Shown here piece after piece: positions 1-5,515 of a DNA stretch of 10,332 nucleotides; position 1 is the stretch's first letter, and every line of letters starts with the position of its first letter. Position numbers and translations under genes: made by a program. The notes beneath the pieces were generated by a model. It did no database searches, was not told the DNA's origin, and saw nothing but the letters and a program-made list of their open reading frames with translations. The DNA comes from Candidatus Bathyarchaeota archaeon (GTDB lineage Archaea > Thermoproteota > Bathyarchaeia > EX4484-135 > B24-G1): NCBI GenBank assembly GCA_003662535.1, contig QMYG01000015.1:1-10332 (forward strand), read 5' to 3'.

Positions 1-1
1 A

Positions 2-832
2 ATAGCGAGCCTCGTCATATCCGTCTACCTACTCTACAGGCTGATTGAGCGGAGAACGAGGCACTTCGTTAGGGAGCAGGAGTTCATGCAGGACGTTTTA
101 GCGGCGCTACACTCCATATCCTCGAGCAGGGGCGTAGATGTAACCTACTACCTCGCCTATGCGGAGCAGGCACTCTCAAACATGAGGGTTGAAGAGGATA
201 GGAAAAGCCCAGCCGTCTGGTCGATTCTGTGCATAATCGTCCCTCTAGTAAGCTTATACGTCTATTACTTCCTCATGAGGGACTTCTACAGGCATGAAAG
301 GAGAGAGGATGAGATACTCCAAGGCATAAATGGGGCGCTCAGCTACTGCGGACTAAACCTAATAACAGTCCGCAGAGTCGAGCCGATACCTAAGAGAAGC
401 TTCATACTCTACCTCATACTGAGCATACTCACTGGCGGAATCTTCGCCATATACTGGCTTTACGTGCTCATTAAAGACCCGAACAACCACTTCACCTACC
501 ACGAACAGTTCGAAAATGAGCTGCTGAACACGCTGTGGCAGACGGTGGCTCCAGCTCAGTATCCACAGCCTCAGTATCAGCCGGCCTACCAGCCAGCCTA
601 TCAACAGCCCTATCAGCCACCCTATCAGCCACAACCCCCACAGCAACCGCAGGTTCAACCCACGCCCTACCCACAGCCACCAACACAGCCCCCGCCGCAG
701 CCCCCAGCTCAACCCGTAGCTCAGCCTCCGACCCAGCCCCCGACGCAGCAGGTCATATGCACCTACTGCGGGGAGCCAAACCCAGCCGGAGCCAAATACT
801 GCAAACGCTGCGGACGGCCACTAACCTATTAG
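2..832 (+). CDS. DUF4234-like membrane protein with Pro/Gln-rich linker and C-terminal zinc ribbon (5' partial)
   Basis: The reading frame is open to the left edge, so the true start lies outside the window; the Met at 86 is probably internal because a hydrophobic segment (IASLVISVYLLYRLI) precedes it in frame. Three hydrophobic segments are visible: that one, one encoded near 212-280 (WSILCIIVPLVSLYVYYFL), and one near 403-470 (FILYLILSILTGGIFAIYWL). The last, with its TGGIFAIYWLY motif, recalls DUF4234 proteins. Each segment is followed by a charged stretch with His and Glu leading into a Leu-rich helix, so the membrane part looks like a three-fold repeat. A Pro/Gln/Tyr-rich linker of about 65 residues follows, then a zinc ribbon (CTYC-X10-CKRC) at the C terminus, probably cytoplasmic. 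The biochemical role is unknown. It lies 77 bases before the PRC-barrel gene, which has its own likely promoter. The family call is tentative; membrane location and zinc ribbon are clear. Confidence 0.75.
   Translation: MASLVISVYLLYRLIERRTRHFVREQEFMQDVLAALHSISSSRGVDVTYYLAYAEQALSNMRVEEDRKSPAVWSILCIIVPLVSLYVYYFLMRDFYRHERREDEILQGINGALSYCGLNLITVRRVEPIPKRSFILYLILSILTGGIFAIYWLYVLIKDPNNHFTYHEQFENELLNTLWQTVAPAQYPQPQYQPAYQPAYQQPYQPPYQPQPPQQPQVQPTPYPQPPTQPPPQPPAQPVAQPPTQPPTQQVICTYCGEPNPAGAKYCKRCGRPLTY
556..750 (+). repeat. Low-complexity Pro/Gln/Tyr-encoding repeat inside the membrane-protein gene
   Basis: Imprecise short tandem units built from tat-cag-cc and cag-cc steps encode repeats such as YQPAYQPAYQQPYQPPYQPQ and then PxQPPxQPP. 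The tract is likely a flexible extended linker between the membrane domain and the zinc ribbon. Units of this kind vary in copy number by slippage. The unit size and the lack of spacers exclude a CRISPR array. Confidence 0.7.
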
Positions 833-863
833 AGGTAGACGAACAGCAGGCACGCCACAAACC

Positions 864-876
864 CAAAAACTTTATC
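864..876 (+). promoter_or_regulatory. Likely TATA box for the PRC-barrel gene
   Basis: An A-run followed by CTTTATC, centred near 872, would place transcription start about 26 bases downstream, near 898, giving a leader of about 12 bases before the ATG at 910. A second TATA-like string, ACTTTATAAAG at 891-901, is a better match to the consensus. It would start transcription inside the gene, where no later start codon keeps the PRC domain, so I prefer the upstream site. No strong Shine-Dalgarno is seen before 910. Confidence 0.45.
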
Positions 877-909
877 CACAACTCTACCCAACTTTATAAA
901 GAGCAGAAA

Positions 910-1329
910 ATGACATCCAGAATCATTAAGGACGAGGAACTTCTCGGAAAACTGGTTATAGACCATAAGGCGAAAATTGTCGGGAAGGTAACTGATTTAG
1001 GTGTCTCTTACGATGGAAAGGCTGTCATCACTGTGCAGTCGGAGACGCCTGAGGGCACGAAGGAGGAGTTCTTCTACATGGATAGGATTGCCGCCATCGG
1101 GGATGTGATACTCCTCAAGCCCCCAACAGAGGCACGCACCCCAATTACGCCAGTAACTCCAGCCTTTCCCGGACCTGCCCCGCCGTCTGTTCCAACTCCA
1201 GCAAAGCAGATACCCTCTCCGCCGCCCCCACCCACGAGCGAGCGTGTGGTTATCTGCCCGGTGTGCGGGGCGAAGAACAGGCCTACGGCTAAGTTCTGCA
1301 TTAAATGCGGGACGAAGCTGGTTCCCTAG
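910..1329 (+). CDS. PRC-barrel domain protein with C-terminal zinc ribbon
   Basis: A 139-residue protein. Residues about 4-72 read as a PRC-barrel fold: it opens LLGKLVIDHKAKIVGKVTDL and continues with alternating beta strands ending at AIGDVILLKP. PRC barrels are small beta-barrel interaction domains found in RNA-processing and other archaeal proteins, so the role here is not defined. A Pro-rich linker (about 73-110) leads to a zinc ribbon with Cys 116, 119, 130 and 133. The start is the ATG at 910. The frame is open further upstream to 535, but that extension only overlaps the preceding gene in another frame and encodes Ser/Thr/Ala-rich low-complexity sequence, so I rejected it. The gene is monocistronic by layout, with a T-run and new TATA boxes downstream. 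The product is soluble, with no signal peptide. Confidence 0.8.
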   Translation: MTSRIIKDEELLGKLVIDHKAKIVGKVTDLGVSYDGKAVITVQSETPEGTKEEFFYMDRIAAIGDVILLKPPTEARTPITPVTPAFPGPAPPSVPTPAKQIPSPPPPPTSERVVICPVCGAKNRPTAKFCIKCGTKLVP

Positions 1330-1355
1330 CTCGCTCCTTCACGGCCTGAGGAGCG

Positions 1356-1363
1356 TTTATAAG
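1356..1363 (+). promoter_or_regulatory. Candidate distal TATA box upstream of hdrC1
   Basis: TTTATAAG is a near-ideal archaeal TATA string. It would start transcription near 1386, leaving an untranslated leader of about 50-75 bases before hdrC1. It lies 27 bases after the PRC-barrel stop codon. It may be an alternative to the proximal site at 1406-1416. Confidence 0.4.
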
Positions 1364-1388
1364 CGGGAGAGGCGTCTACCAACTTCGC

Positions 1389-1393
1389 TTTTT
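1389..1393 (+). terminator. Possible T-run terminator after the PRC-barrel gene
   Basis: A run of five T within a pyrimidine-rich stretch, 60 bases after the stop codon. Archaeal RNA polymerase can terminate on U-rich tracts without a hairpin. This one is short and could be chance. Confidence 0.25.
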
Positions 1394-1405
1394 CTGCTAA
1401 AGTTC

Positions 1406-1416
1406 AAAAATTTATG
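1406..1416 (+). promoter_or_regulatory. Candidate proximal TATA box of the hdrCBA module
   Basis: AAAAATTTATG is centred near 1411. The usual spacing puts transcription start near 1435-1438, on top of the tandem GTG codons at 1432 and 1435. That would suit a leaderless or very short-leader mRNA, and it bears on the hdrC1 start problem: a start far upstream of 1430 is unlikely. Confidence 0.5.
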
Positions 1417-1446
1417 TTGCTTTCTCTCCATGTGGTGAGGGGCCTC

Positions 1447-1452
1447 GGAGGT
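1447..1452 (+). promoter_or_regulatory. Shine-Dalgarno-like GGAGGT ahead of a possible CTG start of hdrC1
   Basis: GGAGGT matches the archaeal anti-SD and lies 10 bases before an in-frame CTG at 1463. It also encodes Glu-Val in the hdrC frame, so it could be chance. It is the only sequence signal favouring a start inside the intact frame. Confidence 0.3.
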
Positions 1453-1462
1453 CTGGGAGAGG

Positions 1463-1903
1463 CTGAGGAAGTTCCATCCCGAGCTTTGCATCCACTGCGG
1501 CAAGTGCGCCAGCGGCTGCCCTTCTGGAAGGCTTCTGGAGTTTAATCCGAGGGTTATCGTTGGGATGGTGCAGAGGGGCCTAGTCGAGGAGCTGCTCCGC
1601 TCCGGGGTCATTTGGATGTGCGCCCTCTGCCTCAAGTGCAAGGAGCGCTGCCCCAGCGGCGTAGCTCCCTGCGACATAATCTTAGAGCTGAGGAACATCG
1701 CCGTTGAGCGGGGGCTGCCCTTCCCAGAAGGCTACTCAACACTGATGTTTTCCGTGCTGGAGCAGGGCATGATACAGGCTCCTCAGGAGGTGGCCACGAG
1801 ACAGATGGAGCTGGTAGACAGGGAGAAGCTGGGCCTGCCGAGCGCCACATCGCCTAGGGACATGGCCAAGTTTTCTAGGGCGATGGAGAAGGTGATGGAA
1901 TGA
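1463..1903 (+). CDS. hdrC: HdrC-like heterodisulfide reductase iron-sulfur subunit (start codon uncertain)
   Basis: HdrC is the cytoplasmic two-cluster ferredoxin subunit that carries electrons from HdrA to HdrB. Counting from 1463, two full CX2CX2CX3CP motifs are present: Cys 9/12/15/19 and Cys 53/56/59/63 (the latter in a WMCALCLKCKERCP context). Each should bind one [4Fe-4S]. The usual HdrC tail follows, with PCDIILELRNIAVERG and YSTLMFSVLEQG. The frame is closed upstream by TGA at 1436 and has no ATG, GTG or TTG before the first cluster. The ATG at 1565 would delete that cluster, so it is not credible. Candidates are a CTG at 1463, or a GTG at 1432/1435 put in frame by removing one G from the GGGG at 1439-1442. 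The stop overlaps the hdrB start (ATGA), so the two are translationally coupled. The family call is firm; the start is not. Confidence 0.85.
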   Translation: MRKFHPELCIHCGKCASGCPSGRLLEFNPRVIVGMVQRGLVEELLRSGVIWMCALCLKCKERCPSGVAPCDIILELRNIAVERGLPFPEGYSTLMFSVLEQGMIQAPQEVATRQMELVDREKLGLPSATSPRDMAKFSRAMEKVME

Positions 1904-2784
1904 AGGCCAAACTTAGGTTCGCCCTGTATCTTGGATGCACCGTTCAGACCGAGCAATACGCCTACGAGCTGTCCGTCCGTGAAGTTCTCCCAAGGCTTGG
2001 CGTGGAGCTTGTTCCTCTGGAGGGGGCGAGCTGCTGTGGCCACCCATTGAGGAATGTTAGCACGCCTTTATGGCTTTACCTAGCGGCTAGGAATCTGGCC
2101 CTAGCTGGAGGGCAGGGCGTAGACGTTTTGACCCTGTGCAATGGGTGCCACCTTTCCCTCTGCGAAGCCCAGAGGCTTCTCTCCGATGACGGTGAGCTCC
2201 GGGAGAGGGTATGCTCAGCCCTAGAGGTTGAGGGCCTAAAATACACTCCAGACGTTAGAGTCTACCACCTTCTGGAGGTTCTCCACGACATCGTTGGGGT
2301 TGGCACCATCAAGTCCGCTGTTTCTAGGCCCCTAGCTGGTTTGCGGTTCGCCTGCCACTACGGCTGCCACCTCCTAAGACCAAGCGAGGTTGGGAGGCCA
2401 GACGACCCAGAGAACCCAGCAAAGCTTGAGAGGCTCGTCGAGGCCCTCGGCGCCGAGGCTGTGGACTACCCCGAGAGGCTGGACTGCTGCGGTGCGGAGC
2501 TGGCGATGAACTACAGCGACGCCGCCCTCACGATGGCTGGGATGAAGCTTAGGGCTGTCCAGCGTAGGGGCGTAGACGGCTTGGTCGTCGTCTGCCCCTT
2601 CTGCATGCGGATGCTGGACGCAAAGCAGGACGCCGCTAAGACTGTGCTCTCAGACCAGAGCATAGAGGTTCCAGTTTTCTATTATACGCAGCTGTTGGGG
2701 CTGGCTATGGGTGTCCCCAAAGAGAAGTTGGGGCTGGAGCTTAACCTCAGCCCCGTAGATAAGGTGCTGAGCAGGATGTGTTAG
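1900..2784 (+). CDS. hdrB: HdrB-like heterodisulfide reductase catalytic subunit (two CCG domains)
   Basis: A 294-residue protein of normal HdrB length. In methanogens HdrB carries two non-cubane [4Fe-4S] clusters that reduce the CoM-S-S-CoB disulfide. Both CCG domains are complete: Cys13, Cys45-Cys46-Gly47, Cys80 and Cys83 in the first; Cys152 (with Cys156), Cys196-Cys197-Gly198, Cys232 and Cys235 in the second. The spacing closely follows the ligand pattern of methanogen HdrB, so active non-cubane clusters are expected. The start ATG overlaps the hdrC stop by ATGA, with GGTGAT just upstream as Shine-Dalgarno. It is the only hdrB in the window, although a second hdrC lies downstream. Because non-methanogens also carry HdrB homologues, the substrate may be another disulfide or thiol compound; the sequence does not decide this. 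Confidence 0.93.
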   Translation: MKAKLRFALYLGCTVQTEQYAYELSVREVLPRLGVELVPLEGASCCGHPLRNVSTPLWLYLAARNLALAGGQGVDVLTLCNGCHLSLCEAQRLLSDDGELRERVCSALEVEGLKYTPDVRVYHLLEVLHDIVGVGTIKSAVSRPLAGLRFACHYGCHLLRPSEVGRPDDPENPAKLERLVEALGAEAVDYPERLDCCGAELAMNYSDAALTMAGMKLRAVQRRGVDGLVVVCPFCMRMLDAKQDAAKTVLSDQSIEVPVFYYTQLLGLAMGVPKEKLGLELNLSPVDKVLSRMC

Positions 2785-2789
2785 GGGCG

Positions 2790-4859
2790 ATGGTTGGCGG
2801 TTCTGTAGCTGTTATTGGTGCTGGGGTTGCGGGCCTCTGCGCCTCGCTAGCCCTAGCCAAGCTCGGCGTGAAAGTCTACCTCATCGAGAAGCAGCCCAAA
2901 CTCGGCGGACTCACACCCCAGCTAAGCAGGGTCTTCCCCACGCTGAGGGACGCCAAGGAGCTAATAAACCCACTAATTGAGGCGTGTAGAAACCACCCGA
3001 ACATTACAATACTGACAGAAGCAGAAGTCAGGAGCGTTGAGGGAAGTTTGGGCGATTTCACGTTGCATGTGAGCGAAGCTTCACAGTCCGGAGGGCAGAC
3101 GGAAAAAACGCTGAAGGCATCTGCCATCATAGTAGCCACCGGGCTTCGTCCAATAGACGCCGGCATAGTCAAGGAGTATGGTTATGGGAGAAACAAGAAT
3201 GTCATCACCGCCTTAGAGCTTGAAAGGATGCTCTCCTCGGATGGGCGTGTTGTTAGGCCGTCTGACGGCGAAAGCCCCAAGTGTGTCGTTTTCGTCCAGT
3301 GCGTCGGCTCTAGGAGCCTCAGGTCCTCGGAAAAGCCCTACTGCAGCAAGGTTTGCTGCATGACCGCCGTGAAGCAGGCCTACGAGCTGAAGAAAAGCCT
3401 GCCAGACGCCGAAGTCTACGTCCTATACACGGACTTGAGGGCTTATGGTAGGGGCTGGCAGGAGCTGGCTGACGAGGCTAAGGCCTGCGGGGTCCGCTTC
3501 GTCAGGGCTAGGCCTTCTGAAATACTGGAGGACCCGGAGACAGGCGAACTAACCCTGTGGTATGAGGACACGGAGACAAGAGAGATGGTTGAGCTTAAGG
3601 CGGACTTAGCCGTACTGAACGTGGCCTCTACTGCGTGCTGGCCGAGCCTAGGAGACGTTCTGGGCGTGGACGTAGACGAGCACGGATTCGTCAGGCCGCC
3701 GAACCCGCTAGCCTCGCCAGTAGACACTTCTAGGCCAGGCGTCTACGCAGCAGGGGGCTGTCTCGGCCCAGCGGACATAGGCGAGGCAGTTATCCAAGCC
3801 TATGCGGCTGTGGCCCGTGCATCAGAAGCCCTAGCCCTAAACATCGGAGATGGGAGGAGCATACTCGTCGTCGGGGCTGGGGTTGCCGGCATGACGGCGG
3901 CTCTGGCTCTGGCAAGGCAGGCATTCAACGTCTACCTAGTGGAGAAGGAGGGGGAAATCGGCGGCCTTTTACGCAGGCTGGATAGGCTGTATCCAACAGG
4001 AGAGAAGGCTGAACAACTCCTGAACTGGCTGGCTGAGCAGGTGAAAAGCGAGGGAAAAATCCGCCTATACACGTCAGCCACTGTAAAGAAGGCTGAGAGG
4101 ACTTCGCGGGGATTTCTGGTGGAAATATCCGCTAAGACTGGTGAGGAGACATTAGAGGTAGACGCAATCGTAGTTGCTATCGGCGCCCAGCCCTACCAGC
4201 CCCTAGGCGAGTGCGGCTACGGCGAACTAGAAGGCGTGATAACACAGATAGAACTTGAGGAGAGGCTTAAGGAAGACAGGCTGGGCACGCCGAGGACTGT
4301 GGTCATGATTCAGTGCGTCGGGGCGAGAACCCCGGAAAGGCCCTACTGCGGTAAAATATGCTGCATAACTGCGTTAAAGAACGCCATACAACTCAAGCAA
4401 AAAAGCCCAAGCACGGAGGTATACGTGCTGTATGAGGATATTCAGGCCTATGGGGTCGATGGGGAAGCCCACTACAGGCTTGCGCAGAGCTTGGGTGTGA
4501 GGTTCATCCGCTTCGCAGAGGCGAACCCGCCTAGACTCCTATACGTTGAGGGGAGAAAGGTGCTCCGTGTGGAGGACAGCCTTCTCGGCAGGGAAATCAC
4601 CCTCTCACCAGACTTGGTCGTCCTGTCCACACCCCTAACACCCACAGAAGCCGCAGCAGGACTAGCAAGCCTATTAGGGGTGCAGCTGGCCCCTGACGGA
4701 TTTATGCGGGTGACCGACACGAAGCTAATGCCTGTAGACACGCCGGTGGACGGCGTCTACGTCTGCGGGACAGCTTCCGGGCCAGCAACGGTTCAGGAGG
4801 CTGTGGCTCAGGCCTATGCGGTGGCTGGGAGAATCGCCTCGAAGCTGGCTTCGCAATAA
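2790..4859 (+). CDS. Fused double HdrA-like protein (type A half + type B half), without ferredoxin domains
   Basis: A 689-residue protein from ATG 2790; an in-frame GTG at 2778 overlapping the hdrB stop would add four residues. ATG is preferred because it places the FAD motif as in the short HdrA at 5512. It holds two tandem FAD-binding, thioredoxin-reductase-like HdrA cores. Half 1 (about 6-350) opens VAVIGAGVAG; half 2 (about 354-689) opens ILVVGAGVAG. Each keeps the HdrA Cys motif expected to hold a [4Fe-4S]: Cys171/185/189/190 and Cys509/520/524/525. Missing are the HdrA N-terminal CHCG domain, the inserted ferredoxin, the C-terminal ferredoxin and the DCSxC motif. Half 1 resembles type A HdrA (PVDTSRPG, RPSDG); half 2 strongly resembles the core of the type B protein at 6822. 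It likely exchanges electrons with HdrC/HdrB through two FADs. Whether it bifurcates is unknown; a QmoA-like relay role is an alternative. Confidence 0.88.
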   Translation: MVGGSVAVIGAGVAGLCASLALAKLGVKVYLIEKQPKLGGLTPQLSRVFPTLRDAKELINPLIEACRNHPNITILTEAEVRSVEGSLGDFTLHVSEASQSGGQTEKTLKASAIIVATGLRPIDAGIVKEYGYGRNKNVITALELERMLSSDGRVVRPSDGESPKCVVFVQCVGSRSLRSSEKPYCSKVCCMTAVKQAYELKKSLPDAEVYVLYTDLRAYGRGWQELADEAKACGVRFVRARPSEILEDPETGELTLWYEDTETREMVELKADLAVLNVASTACWPSLGDVLGVDVDEHGFVRPPNPLASPVDTSRPGVYAAGGCLGPADIGEAVIQAYAAVARASEALALNIGDGRSILVVGAGVAGMTAALALARQAFNVYLVEKEGEIGGLLRRLDRLYPTGEKAEQLLNWLAEQVKSEGKIRLYTSATVKKAERTSRGFLVEISAKTGEETLEVDAIVVAIGAQPYQPLGECGYGELEGVITQIELEERLKEDRLGTPRTVVMIQCVGARTPERPYCGKICCITALKNAIQLKQKSPSTEVYVLYEDIQAYGVDGEAHYRLAQSLGVRFIRFAEANPPRLLYVEGRKVLRVEDSLLGREITLSPDLVVLSTPLTPTEAAAGLASLLGVQLAPDGFMRVTDTKLMPVDTPVDGVYVCGTASGPATVQEAVAQAYAVAGRIASKLASQ

Positions 4860-4864
4860 ATGGG

Positions 4865-4884
4865 CCCGCAAACAGGCGGGGTTT
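4865..4884 (+). terminator. GC-rich hairpin followed by TTT, after the fused hdrA
   Basis: CCCGC at 4865-4869 pairs with GCGGG at 4876-4880 across a six-base AAACAG loop, then GTTT. It begins 5 bases after the stop codon at 4859 and could end or attenuate the module 1 transcript. The T-run is short, so efficiency is uncertain. Confidence 0.4.
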
Positions 4885-4931
4885 AAACTCCAGCGCTCTT
4901 CACTGGACGCCGCAAACTCCGCATATAGGAC

Positions 4932-4942
4932 TATAATTTTTT
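4932..4942 (+). promoter_or_regulatory. TATA box of the second Hdr module
   Basis: TATAATTTTTT gives a predicted transcription start near 4962, hence a leader of about 18 bases that contains the Shine-Dalgarno at 4966-4973. It excludes the in-frame TTG at 4944 as start because that codon lies inside or just after the promoter. Confidence 0.6.
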
Positions 4943-4965
4943 ATTGAAATCTGCAAATCTGATTT

Positions 4966-4973
4966 GGGAGGAG
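4966..4973 (+). promoter_or_regulatory. Strong Shine-Dalgarno deciding the hdrC2 start
   Basis: GGGAGGAG lies 6 bases before ATG 4980 and fixes it as the start over the upstream TTG at 4944. Confidence 0.7.
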
Positions 4974-4979
4974 AGGCCG

Positions 4980-5471
4980 ATGGAGACGGGAACCCGGGCC
5001 GTAGACAAGCTAACAAAACTTCTGAGCAAAAGCCGCCCAGAACACTGCTACCAATGCGGAAAATGCACAAGCGGCTGCCCAGCAGCGCTCCATACAGAAT
5101 TTAGGCCCAGGGACATCCTTATAATGGCACAGCTCGGAATGACCGAAGAACTACTAAAATCAAAACTCATCTGGATGTGCATTACCTGCTTCACCTGCCT
5201 AGATGTTTGCCCGAGGGATGTAGAACCCACGGAGTTTATGATTACCCTCAGGAACTTGGCCGCCTTGCGAGGCATAATTCCCACAGTCTATAGAGGGGAG
5301 GGCTCGGCTATCCTTGAGACCGGCCTTGCTTTTAGGATTCCCGAGTCTAGGGTTAAGATGAGGGAGCGTTATGGGCTTCCCCCGCTTCCTAGGGTGGACG
5401 CCGAGCCAGTCCGCAGACTGCTCAAATCCGTCGATTTTGATAAGCTCATCCAAAGAGGTGAGAAAAAATGA
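4980..5471 (+). CDS. hdrC: HdrC-like iron-sulfur subunit, second copy, not followed by hdrB
   Basis: A 163-residue protein with two CX2CX2CX3CP motifs: HCYQCGKCTSGCP near residue 23, and WMCITCFTCLDVCP near residue 63. Two [4Fe-4S] clusters are expected. The C-terminal part (ILETGLAFRIPESRV...) follows the HdrC pattern. It is a diverged paralogue of the copy at 1463, sharing the IWMC context and the LRNxAxxRG segment. No hdrB follows, so it must either deliver electrons to the HdrB of module 1 or serve another acceptor or partner subunit. Transcription probably starts near 4962. The gene ends in ATGA, shared with a 15-codon minicistron, and the short HdrA begins 41 bases further on, so module 2 looks like one operon. 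The family call is firm and the partner is inferred. Confidence 0.92.
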   Translation: METGTRAVDKLTKLLSKSRPEHCYQCGKCTSGCPAALHTEFRPRDILIMAQLGMTEELLKSKLIWMCITCFTCLDVCPRDVEPTEFMITLRNLAALRGIIPTVYRGEGSAILETGLAFRIPESRVKMRERYGLPPLPRVDAEPVRRLLKSVDFDKLIQRGEKK

Positions 5472-5515
5472 CCGATGTAACCCTTGAAAAGGTTGTGGAG
5501 GGAATGGAAGCTTGA
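5468..5515 (+). CDS. 15-codon coupled minicistron between hdrC2 and hdrA
   Basis: The ORF encodes MTDVTLEKVVEGMEA. Its ATG overlaps the hdrC2 stop (ATGA at 5468-5471) and its TGA (5513-5515) overlaps the TTG start of the next hdrA (5512-5514). It also contains GGAGGG at 5497-5502, a Shine-Dalgarno 9 bases before that TTG. It may be a coupling device that carries ribosomes from hdrC2 to the weak TTG start, or the remnant of a deleted gene or of an older HdrA N terminus in another frame. It does not resemble the HdrB N terminus. No evidence shows that the peptide itself has a function. Confidence 0.35.
   Translation: MTDVTLEKVVEGMEA

Noticed and set aside
359..712. Minus-strand ORF of 117 codons opposite the Pro/Gln-rich repeat
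   Set aside because: It is a Trp/Leu/Gly-rich low-complexity shadow of the repeat, with no start signal or recognisable domain.
535..909. Upstream in-frame extension of the PRC-barrel gene
   Set aside because: It overlaps the membrane-protein gene in another frame, encodes only Ser/Thr/Ala/Pro-rich sequence caused by the repeat, and precedes the likely promoter at 864-876.
1244..1438. Plus-strand ORF across the gap between the PRC-barrel gene and hdrC1
   Set aside because: It lies partly over the zinc-ribbon codons in another frame and runs through both TATA boxes; no domain is recognisable.
1430..1438. ATG-TGG-TGA in the hdrC1 frame read as a recoded start (selenocysteine or UGA readthrough)
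   Set aside because: No selenocysteine insertion element is seen, the position is not a catalytic site, and a G-run indel or CTG start is simpler.
1565..1903. ATG 1565 as the hdrC1 start
   Set aside because: It would remove the complete first CX2CX2CX3C cluster motif, which is intact upstream in the same frame.
2778..2792. GTG 2778 as start of the fused HdrA
   Set aside because: Possible, but ATG 2790 places the FAD motif at the same distance from the start as in the 5512 protein; the difference is only four residues.
4944..4979. TTG 4944 as start of hdrC2
   Set aside because: It lies at the end of the TATA box and upstream of the predicted transcription start; ATG 4980 has a strong Shine-Dalgarno.
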